Under the pieces are notes generated by a model that saw nothing but the letters and a program-made list of their open reading frames with translations, made no database searches and had not been told where the DNA came from. Made by a program: the position numbers and the translations under genes. A stretch of 32,886 nucleotides of DNA from a virus: IMG/VR virus record IMGVR_UViG_3300037245_000636, positions 1 through 32,886 of that record. One strand, written 5' to 3'. Shown piece by piece: positions 28,002-32,886 of the stretch (within the stretch, counting starts at the first letter, position 1; every line of letters begins with the position of its first letter).

Positions 28002-28414
28002 TGAACTTTAGAGAAGCAACAGAAGAAGACTTCGCCGATATAGCTGATAAGAGTATAACGAAAGGCGATAAAGAGTTCAGCGACAGGGAGAATTACTCCT
28101 ATGTCTTAGAGGATGATGGAAAGATGATATGTATTGGTGGGTTTAAAATCATTAACTCTGCTATGGCGTGGTGTTGGATCGACCTTTCTATTGACGCCTT
28201 AGACCACAAGGCTGTAATGTTAAGGACTACTAAGGACTGGATAGCCTCCTTTGCTAAAGAGCATAAACTAAGACGCCTTCAAGCCTATGTAGATGTAAGC
28301 TTTGAAGAAGGAATAAATTTTATAGAACATCTTGGATTTGAAAGAGAGTCAATAATGAAAAACGCAATGCCTGATGGTGACGCAATAATGTATAGGAGGT
28401 TGTATAATGGGTAG
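28001..28414 (+). CDS. GNAT-like protein, T7 gp13-like
   Basis: GTG 28001 shares a base with the fibre stop (TAGTG), with GAGAGGAAA upstream. The 137 aa equal T7 gp13 (138 aa) in size and context. MNFREATEEDFADIADKSIT, a strand section with CIGGFKIINSAMAWCWIDLS, LRRLQAYVDVSFEEGINFIE, and HLGFERESIMKNAMPDGDAI, MYRRL follow the GNAT acyltransferase layout, ending in HLGF-E. The Q/RxxGxG/A acetyl-CoA loop is not evident, so activity is uncertain. In T7-like phages gp13 aids assembly of internal proteins. Confidence 0.78.
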   Translation: MNFREATEEDFADIADKSITKGDKEFSDRENYSYVLEDDGKMICIGGFKIINSAMAWCWIDLSIDALDHKAVMLRTTKDWIASFAKEHKLRRLQAYVDVSFEEGINFIEHLGFERESIMKNAMPDGDAIMYRRLYNG

Positions 28415-28697
28415 TCTTAGAGGGCCAACAAGGTCAGAAAATACAGGCCCGCTATTTAAGAAGGCGGTAGGCGGTAAAGATTCTCCGGTCTTTAGGGGAC
28501 AGAAGGCAGCGGACGAAGACCTTGGCGGCGAAGAACCTGAAAAGATTCCACCACCAGAGCCGATAGCCCCTGCCCCAGAAGTTGACGACGACCAGGTCAG
28601 AGTAAGCAGGTCAAGAAGGCGATCAAGGGGTAGACAGTCTACGGTACTGACGGGCGACCTTGCTCCAGAACAGAAGAAGAAAACAACTTTAGGATAA
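28407..28697 (+). CDS. Small Pro/Arg-rich podovirus virion-module protein
   Basis: ATG 28407 lies in the end of the GNAT-like gene with TAGGAGG 7 nt upstream. The 96 aa are mostly disordered: an acidic, Pro-rich middle (EEPEKIPPPEPIAPAPEVDD) and a basic end SRSRRRSRGRQSTVLTGDLA, finishing KKKTTLG. The RGR.STVLTG...KTTLG ending is a pattern I associate with a short conserved protein located before gp14-like genes in many podoviruses. Its function is not known to me. Confidence 0.72.
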   Translation: MGSLRGPTRSENTGPLFKKAVGGKDSPVFRGQKAADEDLGGEEPEKIPPPEPIAPAPEVDDDQVRVSRSRRRSRGRQSTVLTGDLAPEQKKKTTLG

Positions 28698-28707
28698 TGG
28701 TGACATT

Positions 28708-29220
28708 ATGGTAGCATTTGCAGGTCTAGCATTATCAGTAGCCGCCGCAGCTCAACAGCGTCAGGCTGCTAAAGACGACGCAACAAGGCGAAAGAACCTT
28801 GCGACGTTTAATGCGCAGGTTCAAGAGAACGAAGCTAAGGCAAAGAAGCAGGCTGCTGAGTTTGCGTCTAAGCGGCTAGCTAAGAAAAGTGCAAGAGACA
28901 GAGGTACTTTACAGACAAGGCTTGCAAAGGCCGGTGGACTAGGTTCTCCTGTAGCAGAAGACTTGGCAGTAGAGCTTGAATCAGAGCAAGACCTCCTCGA
29001 CCTCTTGATAGGGTTTGAAGGAGAGACAGCAGCTAAACAGGCAAGGGCTCAGGGAGCTATTGACACGGCATCAGGTAAACGAGCTGTGGCACGTGGTCAG
29101 GCTCAGGCGACAGCGGCGACAATCGGCGGTGGAAGTTCAGTACTTAGTGGGTTTAATACTGGCGGACAGAGAACAACAACAAAAGAGGGACCAACTCGGT
29201 CTAGGATACTTACGCATTAA
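28708..29220 (+). CDS. Internal virion protein, gp14-like
   Basis: The 170-aa protein (T7 gp14 is 196 aa) begins with a hydrophobic Ala-rich helix, MVAFAGLALSVAAAAQQRQA. A long Ala/Lys/Gln helical domain follows (NLATFNAQVQENEAKAKKQA, SARDRGTLQTRLAKAGGLGS, PVAEDLAVELESEQDLLDLL). The FNAQVQEN...G...S.V..DL pattern is typical of gp14-like ejectosome proteins, thought to form the outer-membrane part of the DNA ejection channel. It ends in a Gly/Thr-rich tail. Confidence 0.85.
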   Translation: MVAFAGLALSVAAAAQQRQAAKDDATRRKNLATFNAQVQENEAKAKKQAAEFASKRLAKKSARDRGTLQTRLAKAGGLGSPVAEDLAVELESEQDLLDLLIGFEGETAAKQARAQGAIDTASGKRAVARGQAQATAATIGGGSSVLSGFNTGGQRTTTKEGPTRSRILTH

Positions 29221-29232
29221 AGGTTTCATACT

Positions 29233-30828
29233 ATGGCTAAATTTAATATAACCAGAACAGAAAAAGGCTTACCCGGCACATCCGGCTCAGTGCGGGATAG
29301 TAACGACCCTGCTATCGGTGCTGGCGTTATAGGGCAGGCTGCGGCTGGGCTTGGTACGGAGGTCAAAGACCTTGGTATAAGATTTGATCTCATACAGGCT
29401 AAGTCGCAATTAAGCGATAGTATGGTTCACGCCGCTAATTTAACTAATAGTTTCTTTGACACTCTCGGTAGCAATGAAGACCCGGAAACTTACGGAGAAG
29501 AATTAGCAAAACTCAATAAGCAAATAGAGTCTGTTACGCCAGAAAACTCAAGAGCTGCTGGTGTTTTCAGGCAGAACATGGCGACAAGATCAATCCAGAC
29601 TGCTAAGCTGGTGAGGATTGCTGCTGAGAAAAAGATAGAACGTAAATCTCAAACATCAGACTTTCTATTGCTTCAAACAGCAAAGGCGTCTGGGCTAGAA
29701 GCTGACTTCGATGTATACGAAAAGGCTGTAATCAATGGCGTTAAGCTCGGCGTATATGACGCCAAAGAAGGCGAACTGCTTTTAGATAACGCCGACAAGG
29801 ACAGGGATACAGCAGAGAAGAATGAGGTCTTTACCAGAGCGTCTAGTCAGAGAGATGAAGAAGGGATCATGGACGTAGACCGTGCCCTTGCTCATGTAGA
29901 TGCTTGGGATGGGCCAGAAAATGATAAGGCTGACATTAGGAATCAAATACAGAATAAGGCAGCCCAAGAACAAAAGAGAAGCGACGAGGCACTTGCCAAT
30001 AGGACGGGCGAGGAAGATGCCAGACTTAATGATTTACTAATCGAGAATCAATTAAGCGACCAAGAGATTGAATTAGTAGACCTTGGTGCTAGGGGAAAAC
30101 AAAAGACATTTGAAAAGAATTTTAAGGCTAACTGGAAAACAGACCTACGTAAGATAAATGCCTTGTCTGAACCACTATTGAGCAATGAAAATGTTTACGA
30201 TGATCTAGTTGTAGGCAATGGTTCAGTTGAAAGAGGCAGCATGTCTCCTACTGAGTGGGAAACTAACTTTAGAAATGCGTGGGCTAATGGAGACTTATCA
30301 AGAGCAGACAGGAGAGCATTAAGGTCTGGTGATATAGTTGCTACGAAGTCAATGCAGAACAGGGCATTCCTTGCCCAAACAGACGGGTCGAGCCAAGCAC
30401 GCTCCTCGTTAGTAGAGGCTACAGAAGGGCAAATCCAGCAATTTACTACCCAAAGAGACCTACTAAACAAGAGTAAGGACTTCACTGGTGCAGAGGCGTT
30501 TACGTTCGCTTTACAAAAGGGACAGATACAGAGATGGAACTTCGGCAGATTTAGAGATGAGCTTAGAACGCAGATGGGCCAGAATGAGGATTGGTCACAA
30601 GAGCAAATTTTCATTGCAAGCGATATACTAGAGAACCAATACGACAAAGACTTTGATGTTTTAGTAGCAGAGTTTGATGCCGCTAATCCGTCTAAGGCGA
30701 TAACTAATACACCTCCAGGTGAGGGGTTCAAGGATATATGGAAGGGTTTATCGGTAGAGGATAAAGCAAAGATATGGGAACTCAGGATGTTTGGTGAGAG
30801 TGTTGAATCTATAATCGGAGAACTCTAA
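29233..30828 (+). CDS. Internal virion protein, gp15-position ejectosome component
   Basis: This 531-aa, almost fully helical protein follows the gp14-like gene, where T7 encodes gp15 (747 aa). Sequence features include GVIGQAAAGLGTEVKDLGIR, coiled regions (AKLVRIAAEKKIERKSQTSD, IRNQIQNKAAQEQKRSDEAL), a beta-poor middle and KDIWKGLSVEDKAKIWELRM near the end. There is no enzymatic motif. ATG 29233 has AAAGG upstream; its TAA directly abuts the ATG of the next gene. The role in DNA ejection is inferred from order and composition. Confidence 0.75.
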   Translation: MAKFNITRTEKGLPGTSGSVRDSNDPAIGAGVIGQAAAGLGTEVKDLGIRFDLIQAKSQLSDSMVHAANLTNSFFDTLGSNEDPETYGEELAKLNKQIESVTPENSRAAGVFRQNMATRSIQTAKLVRIAAEKKIERKSQTSDFLLLQTAKASGLEADFDVYEKAVINGVKLGVYDAKEGELLLDNADKDRDTAEKNEVFTRASSQRDEEGIMDVDRALAHVDAWDGPENDKADIRNQIQNKAAQEQKRSDEALANRTGEEDARLNDLLIENQLSDQEIELVDLGARGKQKTFEKNFKANWKTDLRKINALSEPLLSNENVYDDLVVGNGSVERGSMSPTEWETNFRNAWANGDLSRADRRALRSGDIVATKSMQNRAFLAQTDGSSQARSSLVEATEGQIQQFTTQRDLLNKSKDFTGAEAFTFALQKGQIQRWNFGRFRDELRTQMGQNEDWSQEQIFIASDILENQYDKDFDVLVAEFDAANPSKAITNTPPGEGFKDIWKGLSVEDKAKIWELRMFGESVESIIGEL

Positions 30829-32886
30829 ATGAGCCTTGATGACCTTTTACGGAGACATAGAAAGACAGAGATTAAGGTAGACAGAGAGCCGTCTGCTGAA
30901 AAGGTTAGGCGTCCTAAGAGAATATTCTCTACAGCTACAATGAGAGGTGTGAATATACAGACAGCGGAAGCAGAGGAGACAGTTCGAGAATTAGCGAATT
31001 GGGATAAGTTGAGGGAGGGCGATCCAAGCTTTACGGACATTGATGGATTGATAGACGTGTTCGACCCAAGCGAATCACCCGGTTCAGTAGAGGGCAGGCC
31101 GGATCCAATGGTAGAAGTACTTAAAGCCGAGATGGCAATTGTTCGTCCAGTTGCTAAAGTTGGAATGAAGTTTATGTCGTTTATCAATGCTCCACTTAAT
31201 AGGGGTTTTAAGTTCATAACAAATGCAGTGATGTTTGACCCATTAACTAAATCTGCGACTGGGCCAGTGAGAAGATTCGCTATACAGCAAGCGACGTTCA
31301 ATGCGAAAAAAACTGCCATAAAAATAGAAAGAGAAAGACAAGGACTTGGGTTCAGGCAGAGGCTGACGAAAGAAGAGGTAGATAAGATAAACGATGACGT
31401 GGACGCCCTTGCCGTAGGTATGATTAAAGAAGCCAATGCAGAATTAGGCGAAGGCGAAAAAGTGACAGCAGGCGACTTCGGTGCGTCTGCTGTGGACGCA
31501 CTCAAGTCGTTAATACCTTGGCCCGGAGCAGCAGACGAAGTGAAAACATTCGGTGAGATAAGTGCCGACTCTTATGAGCGTATAGTAGAGCGCCAGGCCC
31601 CTTGGTATTATGCTCCGGCTGGAGACATAGTAATGGAAACGGTGGCTATGGGAGGGCTGATAAAAATAGCGTCCGCAACTTCAACAGCGAGTAAGGCTGC
31701 CAAGAGTGTCAAGGATGTAGCTGCGTCTGCTAAATTAACCATTAAAGAAATGAGGGCGATAAGAAAACTACATAAAGCGGCGGCAAAGGCTAAACCTCTA
31801 GCACCTGCTGCTGCCGGTGTACCTACCGCAGACCAAGCAGCTACTGTAACCTCCAAACTGGTGCAGCTAATAAAGGATGCTAAACCACTGAGGAATAAGA
31901 AAGCTCTATTGGTTCACCAAAACAGGCAAGCGAAAGCAAGGAAGCTAGCTCAAGTCCAAAAGAACGTGCAAGGCAAGAGGCTTGTTAAATCAACAAAAGG
32001 AGCTTTGGCTGGTAAATCTGCTAACCCAGACTTCACTCCTATTGGTGAACAATTTACACCAGGAGAGATTGATTCGTTATTTGACATGGTGAATACTTCC
32101 GGGCTATCAAGGGGGTTCGATAAGGCTAATGCTACAATATCTCTCGATAAGCTATTAAAAGGAAATCTAATAACAAAGAGTGAGATAGCTAACCTAGAGG
32201 CCGTTTTCGGCAAGTCGCTTACTAAGGCTTTATTCGGAAAGCAATCCATAGCATCTATAATCCAAGATGTTTCTTTTGAGGTCATTAACCTTCCAAGAGC
32301 AGTGCTTGCGTCTTATGACTTATCGGCACCCGGCAGGCAGGGTATTATCTTTTCAGTGTCACACCCAGTGTCCTCAACTAAGGCATTCGGTAGGATGGTA
32401 AGAGCGGCCATCCCGGGTTCAGGTGCAAAGTACGCAGACGACATCGAGAGGGTAACTGCGTCTTCTAAGTTTGGCAAGATGGCAGATAGATTCGGTGTGC
32501 ATTCCTCTCCTACTGGATTCACTGCAAGGATGTCAGCAAAAGAAGAACAATACATTTCAAGGGTAGCAGAAAAGATACCCGGCGTAGCTCAATCCGAAAG
32601 AGGGTTCACTACATTCCTGAACCAGCAGAGACGCTTAGTATTTGAGGAACAGGCAAAGAAATGGATACGGAAAGGGATTACTCCACAGAGCGACCCTAAA
32701 ACGTTCCAACAATATGCTAAGTTCATAAACCATGCAACAGGCCGAGGCTCTATGGAGAGCTTGCAACCCGGAGCATTGACGGCATTGAACGCAACCTTCT
32801 TTTCGCCAAGGCTACAGGTATCAAGGGTTCAGGTTATTGGGGACTTAATAAGCCCAACTACCACAAGAAATGCACGTAAAGTTATA
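30829..32886 (+). CDS. Very large internal virion / polyvalent-type protein, 3' end cut off
   Basis: The frame from ATG 30829 (MSLDDLLRRHRKTEIKVDRE) stays open for 686 codons to the right edge. It occupies the place of T7 gp16 (1318 aa). A hydrophobic-helical section (FMSFINAPLNRGFKFITNAV) may insert into the membrane. An Ala/Lys-rich helix (residues about 280-350) and a basic linker follow. Near the visible end FINHATGRGSMESLQP and ALNATFFSPRLQVSRVQVI match a segment (N.ATGRG...LN..FFSPR...SR.Q) seen in large phage polyvalent proteins (LPD-type domains), as I recall. No lytic transglycosylase motif is seen in the N-terminal part. All reverse-strand frames here are shadows. Confidence 0.82.
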   Translation, partial: MSLDDLLRRHRKTEIKVDREPSAEKVRRPKRIFSTATMRGVNIQTAEAEETVRELANWDKLREGDPSFTDIDGLIDVFDPSESPGSVEGRPDPMVEVLKAEMAIVRPVAKVGMKFMSFINAPLNRGFKFITNAVMFDPLTKSATGPVRRFAIQQATFNAKKTAIKIERERQGLGFRQRLTKEEVDKINDDVDALAVGMIKEANAELGEGEKVTAGDFGASAVDALKSLIPWPGAADEVKTFGEISADSYERIVERQAPWYYAPAGDIVMETVAMGGLIKIASATSTASKAAKSVKDVAASAKLTIKEMRAIRKLHKAAAKAKPLAPAAAGVPTADQAATVTSKLVQLIKDAKPLRNKKALLVHQNRQAKARKLAQVQKNVQGKRLVKSTKGALAGKSANPDFTPIGEQFTPGEIDSLFDMVNTSGLSRGFDKANATISLDKLLKGNLITKSEIANLEAVFGKSLTKALFGKQSIASIIQDVSFEVINLPRAVLASYDLSAPGRQGIIFSVSHPVSSTKAFGRMVRAAIPGSGAKYADDIERVTASSKFGKMADRFGVHSSPTGFTARMSAKEEQYISRVAEKIPGVAQSERGFTTFLNQQRRLVFEEQAKKWIRKGITPQSDPKTFQQYAKFINHATGRGSMESLQPGALTALNATFFSPRLQVSRVQVIGDLISPTTTRNARKVI

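Noticed and set aside
30825-31505. 226-codon and smaller leftward frames between 30825 and 32555
   Set aside because: They are antisense to the large rightward gene that is open from 30829 to the window edge; their composition (Ser/Leu/Ala-rich) is that of a shadow frame.
1-32886. tRNA genes and CRISPR arrays
   Set aside because: No cloverleaf with a GGTTCRA-type loop and no regularly spaced repeat array was seen on either strand.

Overview
The window is part of the genome of a tailed double-stranded DNA phage with a T7-like (podovirus-type) virion. The rightward genes include a small and large terminase, a T7 gp8-like portal, a Bbp19-like protein, a scaffold, a capsid protein, gp11-like and gp12-like tail tube proteins, a tail fibre, a gp13/GNAT-like protein and gp14/gp15/gp16-position internal virion proteins. 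Canonical Shine-Dalgarno sites (AAGGAG, GGAGG) and sigma70-type promoters (TTGACA-17-TATAGT) point to a bacterial host, which I cannot name. Heavy use of ATA (Ile) and AGG/AGA (Arg) codons is unlike E. coli. No replication genes, RNA polymerase, lysis genes, integrase, tRNA or CRISPR array are recognisable here.

Layout. (1) 1-5385, leftward: about 19 small genes headed by a beta-class DNA methyltransferase, most unknown. Several are Cys-rich zinc-ribbon proteins and one is a truncated peptide deformylase; many are coupled by ATGA or TAATG overlaps. (2) 5386-5633: a divergent control region with a leftward promoter whose leader RNA carries interleaved inverted repeats, and a rightward promoter. 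(3) 5634-7413, rightward island: an unknown 111-aa protein and a 483-aa right-handed beta-helix protein. (4) 7410-11117, leftward: a second block of small unknown genes, including an AlpA/MerR-like DNA-binding protein and tiny membrane peptides, with GC-rich stem-loops at several gene junctions. (5) 11118-11361: a second divergent control region. Its rightward promoter shares an identical 26-bp box with the one in (2). (6) 11362-32886, rightward: small genes, then the packaging, capsid, tail and ejectosome module. The last gene runs off the right end, and a leftward gene runs off the left end.

How it may work together. The same 26-bp box, with a small inverted repeat abutting the -35 element, sits on both rightward promoters. 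The beta-helix island is therefore probably co-regulated with the virion genes and may encode a virion or surface component despite its location. The leftward blocks look like early or host-takeover genes. The leader before the methyltransferase looks like an attenuator or pseudoknot. These regulatory readings are inference from sequence pattern; the virion assignments rest on recognisable family motifs plus gene order.
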